From: Spirosoma foliorum
Lineage (GTDB): Bacteria > Bacteroidota > Bacteroidia > Cytophagales > Spirosomataceae
Direction: 5' to 3'
Length of the DNA: 64,000 nucleotides
Assembly (NCBI RefSeq): GCF_014117325.1
Contig: NZ_CP059732.1
Span: 6,275,001-6,339,000, forward strand
This document shows, one piece after another, positions 17,654 to 25,581 of the stretch (positions are counted from its first letter, which is position 1; the number at the start of each line of letters is the position of its first letter). The translations under genes and the position numbers were made by a program. The notes beneath the pieces were generated by a model, which was not told where the DNA came from, searched no databases, and worked only from the letters and a program-made list of their open reading frames with translations.

Positions 17654-18916
17654 TTAAGGCGTCTGAAAAAATCCGCCGTGATTCCCATTAAATATCTCAT
17701 TGTAAATATCGCGCATACGCGGGTGCTTTTTCATCTCCAAATGGTTGACACCACGCGCTTCAATAGTTGACGCTCCAGTTGACCAACTGGAATTATACCC
17801 CGTCTGTGAAGGCGCTTTAATAAAAGCATCACTTTGTCCATTGACGGACGCATAGTAGGTATAACAGTTCTGGTACGTATTCTGATTCTGACAGTTAATA
17901 TACTGTTCATAAGTAGCTTGCGTGCCTGCATATTGATTCATGCAATTGTTAAATCCCTGCCAGTTGATATCCATCGAACACACGGTTTTAGTCGATGGGA
18001 TATCGGAACCAATCAAATGATTCCAATTGCGTTCTGAATCGTAACGCCACCAGTTCATACCCTGTGACCACCCTTCCCCCACCCAAGCGGGGTAAATTGC
18101 GGCAATCCCGAACGTGAATATACCACTTGTCACAGCAATCCCGTAATTTATCCACATGGCCGCCTCATACACATCGCCCGCGGTACGGACAATACTTACA
18201 AATTGGTCATCATCACCATTGCCAATCGCCTGGGAGGCCAAACGCCATGGCGTTGGACCGTCCTCGTTGCCGTAAATATGAATTTTGGCCGTTGATGTTT
18301 GCTGATTACGAATCCCATTGTTCATATAGCCACTGGATTCCTGTAAGTCATCCCCACCCTGGCTGCCAAAATTACGGAGCCCAAATAAGTTGATCGTATC
18401 ATCAAGAAATCGAACGATGACATCCACAACAAATGTCTCAATAAAAAAGGCAACCGGTCCTAATTGTCTGGATGGACCTTGTAGAACCCGGTCAATTCCA
18501 TCAATGATCATGTTGGAGGCTTCCCCGCTACGAGCTGCATTGGATATACGTGCCCCATCAAAGGGGCTACCAGCCGTTACAATGCCGCCGAAGGTATTAC
18601 TAAACCGAACGTCAATATCCCGTCCCACAACTCCGCCCATGCTATGCCCGAAATAAATATTTCGATTGTTGGCCCCATAGTTATTGACCACTTGGTTGGC
18701 CATGGATTGCACACCAATATCGGTATTGTAGCTGCTTCGGTTCAGGGTATTTATTTGCCGCTCGGCACTAAAAATGTTATCCCAGTTAGACCATTCGCTA
18801 CTAGTGGAATTTAAGCCGTGGACCCAGACAACACCTCGGTTTTGGGCAGAACTAGTTCCAACGAAAAGAGTACTCAGAGCCAGTAATTGAACGAAATAAA
18901 GTAGTCTAGTTTTCAT
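17654..18916 (-). CDS. Secreted alpha/beta hydrolase (lipase-like)
   Basis: The roughly 420-residue protein has an N-terminal signal peptide (LLYFVQLLALSTLFVGTSSA). An alpha/beta hydrolase core follows: oxyanion region VVWVHGLNSTSSEW and nucleophile elbow GHSMGG near residue 100. An Asp (DGPTPW region) and a late His (GVNHLEM) are possible triad members. A hydrophobic helix pair around residues 210-240 may be a lid. A Cys-rich insertion (CMNQYAGTQATYEQYINCQN) is unusual and suggests disulphides in the mature envelope protein. It is the middle gene of a three-gene operon between two lipoproteins, which points to action at the cell surface on lipid or ester substrates. Confidence 0.8.
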   Translation of the reverse strand: MKTRLLYFVQLLALSTLFVGTSSAQNRGVVWVHGLNSTSSEWSNWDNIFSAERQINTLNRSSYNTDIGVQSMANQVVNNYGANNRNIYFGHSMGGVVGRDIDVRFSNTFGGIVTAGSPFDGARISNAARSGEASNMIIDGIDRVLQGPSRQLGPVAFFIETFVVDVIVRFLDDTINLFGLRNFGSQGGDDLQESSGYMNNGIRNQQTSTAKIHIYGNEDGPTPWRLASQAIGNGDDDQFVSIVRTAGDVYEAAMWINYGIAVTSGIFTFGIAAIYPAWVGEGWSQGMNWWRYDSERNWNHLIGSDIPSTKTVCSMDINWQGFNNCMNQYAGTQATYEQYINCQNQNTYQNCYTYYASVNGQSDAFIKAPSQTGYNSSWSTGASTIEARGVNHLEMKKHPRMRDIYNEIFNGNHGGFFQTP

Positions 18917-18917
18917 G

Positions 18918-19832
18918 TTAGTCGATGTTAATGGTTTCGGAAACATTATCGAAATACGTATTTGAAATCGTAATGACGGTTTTCCCTGTTTTTTCCAAGG
19001 TTGTCCACGTCTTCATATACATAGCCTCTGGCACTAGCTTTCTCTCTTCATTGATCTTATATCGATAATAGACCTGGCTAACTAATTTCTCATTTTCATC
19101 ATAAAGTGCCGACCCAACAACGACATTTAGATTGGTATTGATAATATCAACCGATTTATAGTTCGACGAAGGAACCCGTGCCCTATTGGATGATGGCATT
19201 TGGGCCTCTACCACCGATTGACGGACGCTGATATTGTTGTTCCCTAGATCGGTCACAATAGCCCCATTGGCCTTGGCGTTGGCAATGATTTCATCGATTC
19301 GCTGTTTTGGCTTGACGCCTAAAGCGGAATATATAGCCTCTGGATTTTTTTTAACCTGAGCGACCAGATCCCCAAAGGATTTGGTCGGAACGGCATGTTT
19401 ATGGAGCAACTTCCCATCATCGCCATAAAAGAATCCCATCCCTGATCGGTCAACCTGTGTTGTCCGTGTTTGAGGCATTGGATTGACAGGCGTTAAATCA
19501 TTGATTTTTACATCATGCTTAGGCGTTAGTTTGGTCATTTTCCAGGCACTTGTGCCATCTTCATAAATTTGCAGATCAATTTTACTTCGATGTGCGTTTG
19601 CCATTGCGTGAATTTTGTCAAATGCCGTGGAGGCATTTGCTTTATCAAGCTCTTGATACGTCACATTCTCGGCTTCATAATGAAGTTCGATAGCCCCTTT
19701 TTGTGGACTGGCATTCGCCGATTGGGATACATCGCTGAGCATCTCCAACCGGGTGCAACTTTGTAAAAGGAAAACAGAGGCCAACCAGATAACACCGCCC
19801 CCAGCGGAGCGAAATAGACAATTCTTTTTCAT
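18918..19832 (-). CDS. Lipoprotein of unknown function
   Basis: The 304-residue protein begins MKKNCLFRSAGGG followed by a hydrophobic stretch ending in LLQSC, a lipobox with Cys at about residue 26. The mature part is polar and of mixed secondary structure, with no recognised domain. It is the first gene of the operon; the hydrolase starts one base past its stop. A hydrolase-partner or surface-anchor role is inferred only from that linkage. Two conserved-looking strands occur near the C terminus (VDIINTNLNVVVGSALYDEN). Confidence 0.65.
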   Translation of the reverse strand: MKKNCLFRSAGGGVIWLASVFLLQSCTRLEMLSDVSQSANASPQKGAIELHYEAENVTYQELDKANASTAFDKIHAMANAHRSKIDLQIYEDGTSAWKMTKLTPKHDVKINDLTPVNPMPQTRTTQVDRSGMGFFYGDDGKLLHKHAVPTKSFGDLVAQVKKNPEAIYSALGVKPKQRIDEIIANAKANGAIVTDLGNNNISVRQSVVEAQMPSSNRARVPSSNYKSVDIINTNLNVVVGSALYDENEKLVSQVYYRYKINEERKLVPEAMYMKTWTTLEKTGKTVITISNTYFDNVSETINID

Positions 19833-20345
19833 AAAAAGTTGATGGTTATGGTGATTAGAAAGCGGACTGCTTATTGACCATCAATTATCTGAATAAGATT
19901 ACATTAAAACAACATTAATAGTAATATTATTATAAAAATTATAAATATACACTTTCAATATAAATCACTGTGATATACTAAAAGTATTCCACACTACTAT
20001 TAACGGTAACATTTATATTGCTTTCATAACTTTTCAAAAAATATCCTAGCCAGTTAGCGGGGAGTAAACCAATTAATGTGATAATAGAAAATATAAAATA
20101 TTCCTATTAAAATCCTATTTTCAATGAGAGCCTGTTTATTGTTATGAAGTCATTTAAGAAATACGGTTCTTTAAGCTCGATGTCATACTTATATAATAAG
20201 CTGGAATTGCTGTTTAGCTTATAGTCATAATGAATGTTTGTCCTTTCTTTATTGATCAAAAAGCCAACTTCCAAGTGAAGGCAGACTTGATCATGCCCTC
20301 CAAACGGTCCATAGCCTACTAACCAGGTTGCTTACATCGGTGTTC
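19833..20345. other. AT-rich intergenic region
   Basis: About 510 bases upstream of the lipoprotein operon, strongly AT-rich (for example 19910-19960), with no convincing gene. It should contain the operon promoter on the minus strand, but I see no unambiguous consensus. Confidence 0.5.
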
Positions 20346-20612
20346 TTACGGACTCTGTAATCTCTGGATGTATTCAACCGATTTTTGCGCATGGGATGCG
20401 ACTTGGAAGATAAAGCGTTTGTCGTCTTTGAGTACGTGCAGCCAGGACTGGATATAAGCCGCATGATGTTCTTCCGGCTGCGGCTCAACGCCCAGATCAG
20501 CCGACAGAAAGCAGGCTCCTAATTCGGCAACCAGTTCCTCTTTAGCGTACCCTTCATCATCATAGTTTTTTACCGAAGTCACGGTTCATGCGAACCGGGT
20601 GTTTCGTCCAGT
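20346..20612 (-). pseudogene. Truncated, frameshifted copy of the ardC 3' end
   Basis: About 265 bases match the C-terminal part of the intact ardC gene at 21344-22267 closely (by eye near 90% identity). The shared protein stretch includes EGYAKEELVAELGACFLSAD and EEHHAAYIQSW. A two-base deletion near 20570 breaks the frame relative to FGKKHYGDEG, and the N-terminal two thirds are absent. It abuts a histidine-kinase fragment on the other strand, so it is a duplication/rearrangement scar. Confidence 0.75.
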
Positions 20613-20825
20613 GTGTGCGATAATGGCATTGGTTTTGATGAAAAATACGCAGACCAAATCTTCCGAGTCTTTCAGCGTTTACATGGTAAGAACGAATATG
20701 GAGGAACCGGAATTGGTTTAGCCATCTGTCAGCAGGTCGTCAACAATCACAATGGAGCGATCACGGCCACCAGTAAGCCAGGTGAAGGAACTACTTTCCG
20801 GGTGTATCTGCCAGCCTTGTATTGA
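20613..20825 (+). pseudogene. C-terminal fragment of a sensor histidine kinase
   Basis: The 70-codon frame encodes only the end of a HATPase domain: the G1 box (CDNGIGF), an F-like box (IFRVFQRLH) and the G2 box (GGTGIGLAIC), ending GTTFRVYLP. The sensor, HisKA and N-box parts are missing. Upstream sequence switches abruptly to the inverted ardC fragment near 20612. It is a gene remnant without expected activity. Confidence 0.8.
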
Positions 20826-20871
20826 TCAGGACGTCGGTTGCCATGTAGGTCAACCCATTTTTGGTAAAACT

Positions 20872-20901
20872 AAAGCCGGAGAGATGACTCTCTCCGGCTT
20901 T
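20872..20901. terminator. Strong bidirectional intrinsic terminator
   Basis: AAAGCCGGAGAGA (20872-20884) pairs perfectly with TCTCTCCGGCTTT (20889-20901) around a TGAC loop. A-rich and T-rich flanks fit termination from both sides. It lies between the convergent histidine-kinase remnant and the next minus-strand gene. Confidence 0.85.
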
Positions 20902-20908
20902 GTGGCTT

Positions 20909-21115
20909 TTAGGCCTTCGGTTTGTTTCGGCGGATAATAACTGGAATGTTTTGGCCTAAGACAGTGAGTGACAGATTCAGCCCGTCTTTATCGCCGTGAT
21001 CCCAGCCGCTACCGACTTTAATCCAATCCGATTCCGAGCAATCGGCTCTTGGTTTGAGGATATAAACCGAATGAGTTGGTCTTTTCGAGGTAGTTTCGGT
21101 TGGTGTAGTCATCAT
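20909..21115 (-). CDS. Small DUF736-like mobile-element protein
   Basis: The 68-residue protein has the pattern HSVYILKPRADCSESDWIKV, then GSGWDHGDKDGLNLSLTVL, which resembles small proteins of plasmids and conjugative elements related to DUF736. The common form is 'VY.v......W.kvG.aw.H.DGkGf.l.L..lp..g.lvlR'. It is probably cytoplasmic and compact. The start may be the first or second Met. It ends eight bases from the terminator and belongs to the conjugative-element backbone with ardC. Function is not established. Confidence 0.65.
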   Translation of the reverse strand: MMTTPTETTSKRPTHSVYILKPRADCSESDWIKVGSGWDHGDKDGLNLSLTVLGQNIPVIIRRNKPKA

Positions 21116-21343
21116 TAAATCTCCTTTCTTGTGTTGTTGATGATAGCAGCGGACAAAGCTCGATAGGCCGTGTCAGCTCCCCGTAGTCGTAGATCATTTT
21201 TACCTCGTAAAAATGAGGGATAAGCGCCATGACGGACAATTGGGCTAAGCTGACATGCTCTATCAACCGACCCAAGAAAGGTGCCGTTGACGAAACCAAC
21301 CAAATCATCCGCAAGCCAGCGCATGGGTTTGTATTTTCGCAAC

Positions 21344-22267
21344 TCAAGAGCATTGCAACGCATGAATGTATTCAACCGCTTTTTGCGCGTGGGATGCGGC
21401 CTGGAAGATAAAGCGTTTGTCATCTTTGAGCACTTCTAGCCAGGATTGGATGTAAGCCGCATGATGTTCTTCCGGCTGCGGCTCAACGCCCAGATCAGCC
21501 GACAGAAAGCAGGCTCCTAATTCGGCAACCAGTTCCTCCTTCGCGTACCCTTCATCACCATAGTGTTTTTTGCCGAAGTCACGGTTCAACCGGTGTGGAG
21601 GTTTCGTCCAATGGCACATTTCATGGGCTAAAACAGCGTAAAACCGCTTGGCCGTTTCAAAGCTTTCGTACGGCGGCATTTGGATGCGGTCAGTGGTCTG
21701 TGTGTAACACGCTTTGGAGCCGGTATAAATATCGGCTTTCGTCTGCGCAAAGAACTGTTCGAGTGCCTGATCACGCGCTTGTTGATGGATAACAACGGGT
21801 TCGGGGGTTTGATAAAAACCATCAGACAGACCGTCAATCTGCGACGCGTTGAACACGGTGTAACTTTTAAGAAAGGGAATCTGGCTGGATTTGAGGTCAC
21901 CATTGGCGTCTTCCTCCTCTTTGGTGAACTTATTAGCGTAGACAATCTGCGTCCCCTTCTCACCTTTGCGGACAGACGCTTTCATCTCGGTGGCCTGTTT
22001 GAAGGTCATCCAATAGGGCGAGGTAAACCCCTGATCACTGGCAGCATTCCAAAGAATGAGCGTATTGATGCCCGTATACGGAATATCATTCCAGCGTAAA
22101 GGTCGCATGACCTGACTGGCTAAATGCTCGGAGTGCCATGGCTTACGCCAGGAGAGATTGCCGTTTTCAAGATCGGTTAGAATCTTGGCGGTGACACGGG
22201 TGTAAATATCTTGTTGAGGTTGCCCAGCAGGACTTGATGAAGTTTTGCGGGTAATCGGTTTGGTCAT
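21344..22267 (-). CDS. ardC: ArdC-like antirestriction protein (zincin domain)
   Basis: The 307-residue protein has an N-terminal ArdC ssDNA-binding domain: DIYTRVTAKILTDLENGNLS, WRKPWH, and IPYTGINTLILW. A zincin metallopeptidase-like C-terminal domain has HEMCHW (HExxH) near residue 224 and later Glu in ELVAELGACFL. The family coats incoming single-stranded DNA and protects it from host restriction after conjugation. Length and motifs are complete. Its 3' third is duplicated in degraded form 1 kb away (20346-20612). The 230 bases between this gene and the DUF736-like gene show nothing supportable. Confidence 0.9.
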   Translation of the reverse strand: MTKPITRKTSSSPAGQPQQDIYTRVTAKILTDLENGNLSWRKPWHSEHLASQVMRPLRWNDIPYTGINTLILWNAASDQGFTSPYWMTFKQATEMKASVRKGEKGTQIVYANKFTKEEEDANGDLKSSQIPFLKSYTVFNASQIDGLSDGFYQTPEPVVIHQQARDQALEQFFAQTKADIYTGSKACYTQTTDRIQMPPYESFETAKRFYAVLAHEMCHWTKPPHRLNRDFGKKHYGDEGYAKEELVAELGACFLSADLGVEPQPEEHHAAYIQSWLEVLKDDKRFIFQAASHAQKAVEYIHALQCS

Positions 22268-22454
22268 GTATCATGCTCCAATGGTTGGGGTTACAGGGGA
22301 TGAACAACACGGCGATTTAGCAAGCGAACCGACTAGAATTTTGTCTCGCGAGGAAGGTCAAAGAACTGGGAAAATTGTGGTTGGTGAATGAGTGGCGTCG
22401 AGTACAGGCCCACAAGCCCAACCATTGGCAGAATGAAAACTGAACCGGTGACCG

Positions 22455-22928
22455 CTAGCGCGGCATACAGCCCTCATCGGCAAAGGAGTAATAATTACGC
22501 GATGTGACGATCAGGTGATCCAGAACCGCAATGTCCAGCAGCTTGCCGCAATCAGACAACTTCCGTGTCAGCGTTAAATCTTGTGGACTGGGTTGGAGGT
22601 TTTGGGACGGATGGTTGTGCGCCAAAATAATTCCGCAAGCATTGGCCTTGAGGGCTGTCACAAAGATGACTTTGGGATCGACAATACAAGCACTCATGCC
22701 ACCCGTCGAAATGTCCGATATCGCTAGACAGTTGTTTTTCCGGTCGAGAAGCAGAATCTTGAATTGTTCGATCAATTCCAGCTTATTTTCATCCCAGGCG
22801 TGGCGCAGGATTTCGTAAGCCGTTGTAGAGCGGGTAATTTGAATCCGATCCTGGTACGGCGTTTTGTTTCGGTAGTGAATTTCGACTTCATTGACCGTAA
22901 ATAGCGATTGCAGGTTCAGTTGGGTCAT
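22455..22928 (-). CDS. radC: RadC-like JAB-domain protein
   Basis: The 157-residue protein has the JAB/MPN metal motif LAHNHPSQNLQPSPQD, matching the RadC 'HNHPSG..PS..D' signature with Gln in place of Gly. It lacks the N-terminal helix-hairpin-helix region of chromosomal RadC proteins. Short RadC-like proteins are typical of plasmids and integrative elements and are often near ardC and primase genes, as here. The biochemical role is not firmly known despite the historical DNA-repair name. It lies nine bases after the primase-like gene. Confidence 0.88.
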   Translation of the reverse strand: MTQLNLQSLFTVNEVEIHYRNKTPYQDRIQITRSTTAYEILRHAWDENKLELIEQFKILLLDRKNNCLAISDISTGGMSACIVDPKVIFVTALKANACGIILAHNHPSQNLQPSPQDLTLTRKLSDCGKLLDIAVLDHLIVTSRNYYSFADEGCMPR

Positions 22929-22937
22929 CTGAGCCTC

Positions 22938-23831
22938 TCACGTTGTCTGATGAGCAAGATGGCGATACCAGGTATGAACGCAGTGGTGGGCGGCATATAA
23001 CTTGTTCATCGGTTGATGACGGGTATTCGCTTCTATTTGCAGAAATTGACCCACATAAGCCGTTGCCTGCTGGCCCTGCTCCGTATTATCCAGCCAGGTA
23101 TACATTGTCTGGTAACCATACTGATGAATGTAAGCAGGGACTTGCGCCAGACAGGACCAGGCATTCAGGATGATCACATCCTCATCCAAAGTCGTGCGGT
23201 TAAGATGGCTCAGCACGGATAAAAAATCCAGAACTTCTTTAAAGAGGTGAATGCCCTTGGGCTTTGGCATTCGGCCACGAATAAACGATATCGCTGGCTG
23301 ACCAATCGAGCGTTTCAGGTAAGCCGTGCGCAGGGCAAAGCCACCGTCAACCGTGAGCAAACCCAAGGCAATGAAATCCTTGCCCGTCTGGCGGTTACGC
23401 GCGTGGATTTCTTTTAGGTACTGCCGGGCAAGCGGTAAAGCGATGCCTTCCCGGTGCAGGTAATGCAGCAATCCGGGATATTGAATCGTCTTTTTATGCC
23501 GGAGGTCTACTCTGGGCGGCTGTCCAGGCGGGGCAGCTACAAGGCCCGATGAGCCGACACTCATGTTGGTGATCCAGCGTAGCGCGTCGCGTTCCGTATG
23601 GGCTTCCCCGCAAAAGCGCAGGTAGTGAACAACCCACTCGACCAAGGTGCCATCCGACATGTTTGGATCAGACCAGCGATTGGTGATCGTATGAACGGTC
23701 AGCGTTGTTTGATGTTTTCGCCCCCACAGAGACGAATAATAAAGAACAGGCCCTTCACTCCTCAAGGGCTGAAGATCGAGCTTGCCTAGAATTTCGGAAA
23801 TAGGTATCGTATTGGCATGTTCTAAATCCAT
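22938..23831 (-). CDS. TOPRIM-domain primase-like protein
   Basis: The 297-residue protein has an N-terminal region like the primase zinc-finger fold but without its Cys (LYYSSLWGRKHQTTLTVHTI). A TOPRIM-2-like C-terminal domain contains LFKEVLDFLSVLSHL, DVIILNAWSCLAQV and TWLDNTEQGQQATAY. The LDN motif replaces the usual LDnD acidic pair, and the catalytic Glu-Gly is degenerate (KEVLDFLS). Similar proteins on Bacteroidota elements are thought to make primers during transfer or replication. It is the first gene of a primase-radC pair. Confidence 0.75.
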   Translation of the reverse strand: MDLEHANTIPISEILGKLDLQPLRSEGPVLYYSSLWGRKHQTTLTVHTITNRWSDPNMSDGTLVEWVVHYLRFCGEAHTERDALRWITNMSVGSSGLVAAPPGQPPRVDLRHKKTIQYPGLLHYLHREGIALPLARQYLKEIHARNRQTGKDFIALGLLTVDGGFALRTAYLKRSIGQPAISFIRGRMPKPKGIHLFKEVLDFLSVLSHLNRTTLDEDVIILNAWSCLAQVPAYIHQYGYQTMYTWLDNTEQGQQATAYVGQFLQIEANTRHQPMNKLYAAHHCVHTWYRHLAHQTT

Positions 23832-23875
23832 TGCCTGCTCCGTCGAAGGGGATGTGATGATGGGATCGGGGACTA

Positions 23876-23917
23876 GGAAAGGGAACGTTTTTGCCGAACG
23901 TTCTCTTTCCGCTTTTT
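23876..23917. terminator. Imperfect hairpin between HTH and primase genes
   Basis: GGAAAGGGAACGTT (23876-23889) pairs with AACGTTCTCTTTCC (23897-23910) with one mismatch, and GCTTTTT follows on the + strand. On the minus strand it lies just after the HTH gene stop and 45 bases before the primase start, so it may trim or stabilise the transcript. Confidence 0.5.
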
Positions 23918-24158
23918 AGTCCATGAGCCGCTGGTCTAGAAACTGATCTAAATCGGCCAGCCGATAATGGATCAGTTTACCCACCAGAATGGGGTTGAGT
24001 GGTTTTTGTTTGGTGCAATCCCACACCGCCAGCGTACCAGGTGAAACGCCCAGATACTGCGCGGCCTGCTTTCGATTCAGTAAGGGATTGAGCGTGTTTT
24101 TGTGGGACATTAATGAAATCTCCTTGTTGCAAAACAAAAACAGGAAGTCAATTGTCAT
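23916..24158 (-). CDS. Excisionase-type helix-turn-helix protein
   Basis: The 80-residue protein carries the MerR/excisionase-type motif LLNRKQAAQYLGVSPGTLAV, then WDCTKQKPLNPILVGKLIHY, then RLADLDQFLDQR. This is the classic layout of small DNA-binding proteins that bend DNA during excision or control element genes. It probably begins at the Met before SHKNTLNP, about 65 residues. It lies 85 bases upstream of the primase-like gene and is oriented with it, with the hairpin above in between. Confidence 0.8.
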   Translation of the reverse strand: MTIDFLFLFCNKEISLMSHKNTLNPLLNRKQAAQYLGVSPGTLAVWDCTKQKPLNPILVGKLIHYRLADLDQFLDQRLMD

Positions 24159-24571
24159 TTTGACTCTGTTCGTAATAGGAAGTAGCTAAATACTTTTGGG
24201 TTTGTCTGTCAATTGAATCACGGTTTCATTAATGTTCAATCAACTGGCGTAGTAAAAATAAGACCCTTTTTAACACGCAGGATTTATTTTTATCAGTCGT
24301 TTCGTGATGTTGCTGACGGCATCTAGCCAGATTTTACACATGAGAATTTCTCCATGTAAAAACTGAGTCTTCCTCCTCGCTGCTGACAATGCAATGGCCT
24401 ATCAAAAAGTATGGTTTGATGATTGAACGCGTGACACAAATTCATTAGGCAAGCCAGCCAACTCCCTAACCCAATTTATGCGACAAACCTTACCTGATTA
24501 TTTGATTTGTTTAGCAAAACACACGTTTGTATGAATAGCGAATAAACTGTTGCTCAACGTGGTCAGACAAT
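24159..24571. other. Intergenic region without supported gene
   Basis: About 410 bases between the HTH gene and the bifunctional-nuclease-domain gene, both on the minus strand. It likely holds the HTH promoter. I see no ORF or strong repeat. Confidence 0.5.
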
Positions 24572-24922
24572 TCAGGATTTGTTCAACTCCAGATCTTGGT
24601 ACGCCTTAAGAACACTTCTATAAATATACATCGGAGCCTTATTTTTCAATGCAATTACGAATGCGTCCGAGGGTATTGTATCTAGCTCAAGTTCGCCATC
24701 CATGGTCTGCAAGACAACCGTGGCATAAAAGAGTTGATTGATAATGGCGTCGATTACGATTTCTTTCACCGAGAAATTACCTGCCAGTAAGAGTGTTTGT
24801 AAAAGATCGAACGTCAGTGGTCGGGTCGCCTTTAAGGCATTCATTTCAATGGCAATCGCTTGAGCCTCGAAATATCCCATAACCACACACAATCTCTGAC
24901 CATCCTCATACAACAAATACAC
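24572..24922 (-). CDS. Bifunctional nuclease (BFN/DUF151) domain protein
   Basis: The 116-residue protein is a compact BFN domain. The signatures are YFEAQAIAIEMNALKATRPL, then TFDLLQTLL, then QLFYATVVLQ, and ELELDTIPSDAFVIALKNKA, then PMYI. BFN domains have been linked to RNase/DNase activity in plants and occur in many bacteria as small stand-alone proteins. The family motif RPxTHDLL is here RPLTFDLL, so the His usually present is a Phe, which may affect catalysis. The start overlaps the upstream membrane-protein gene by 17 bases, implying coupled translation. Confidence 0.75.
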   Translation of the reverse strand: MYLLYEDGQRLCVVMGYFEAQAIAIEMNALKATRPLTFDLLQTLLLAGNFSVKEIVIDAIINQLFYATVVLQTMDGELELDTIPSDAFVIALKNKAPMYIYRSVLKAYQDLELNKS

Positions 24923-25205
24923 ATTGAATTTTTTTTCCCCGTTCCACTTCCGTCAACTCAACAATGCTCAATGGGATTTTTTCAGTCTCATCCTGTTTTC
25001 TTGGATTGATACCTCTTGTATGATTCTCTTTTCGCTCACTCGTTTTAGGGTCAAGCTGAAATTTAGAATCAGTGGATTGCTGATCAGTGGAAATTATCTG
25101 ATTGGTTGTTTGTCTTGTCAAAAGATCTCGAGTCAGCCATCCCGCGATTGCTGATAATACGATTACCAGGATATAGGTCATGGACGATTGCAGGTTCAAG
25201 CGCAT
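24906..25205 (-). CDS. Small membrane-anchored protein
   Basis: The 99-residue protein has a single hydrophobic segment (MTYILVIVLSAIAGWLTRDLL) followed by a polar, lysine-rich tail, with no recognised domain. The start may be Met 9 within the hydrophobic segment. Its 3' end overlaps the BFN gene start, suggesting an operon and a tethering or accessory role for that domain. It may equally be an unrelated element protein. Confidence 0.55.
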   Translation of the reverse strand: MRLNLQSSMTYILVIVLSAIAGWLTRDLLTRQTTNQIISTDQQSTDSKFQLDPKTSERKENHTRGINPRKQDETEKIPLSIVELTEVERGKKIQCVFVV

Positions 25206-25332
25206 TTAATTCGATTACACGTCTTGCCAGAGTTATTTATCTACATCTGAGTTTAATACGCCATGTTTTTTTCAATACAGCCCAAAGTCTGTGATAAATA
25301 AGCTAGCGTTATTTCGTTATAGGAGGACTTAC

Positions 25333-25554
25333 ATGAACGAAACATTAGTTACCAATCAACTTTCAGGATTTTTACGTTTAGAACAAGTTCTACAATTGAT
25401 CCCGGTCAGCAAAGCCACTTGGTGGAATGGGTGCCGCTCAGGACAATTTCCGAAGCCCTACAAGTTAGCGCCCCGAGTTACAGCCTGGAAGGCTAATGAC
25501 ATTCGGCAATGGATAGAGCGATTTGACAGTACTTATCCAGCTACAGAGATCTAG
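25333..25554 (+). CDS. AlpA-family transcriptional regulator
   Basis: The 73-residue protein has the AlpA/phage-regulatory HTH: FLRLEQVLQLIPVSKATWWN, then FPKPYKLAPRVTAWK, then DIRQWIE. A perfect Shine-Dalgarno-like AGGAGG (25321-25326) precedes ATG 25333 by six bases, fixing the start. AlpA proteins control integrase or excisionase expression in P4-type elements. This fits, because its 3' end faces the 3' end of a P4-type integrase gene 27 bases away. Confidence 0.88.
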   Translation: MNETLVTNQLSGFLRLEQVLQLIPVSKATWWNGCRSGQFPKPYKLAPRVTAWKANDIRQWIERFDSTYPATEI

Positions 25555-25581
25555 TCCTTTTTACGGGCAACGTGCAGCGGT

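Noticed and set aside
21115..21423. Minus-strand frames near the ardC 3' end
   Set aside because: They are shadows of the ardC frame; similar frames in the duplicate arise from the same repeated DNA.
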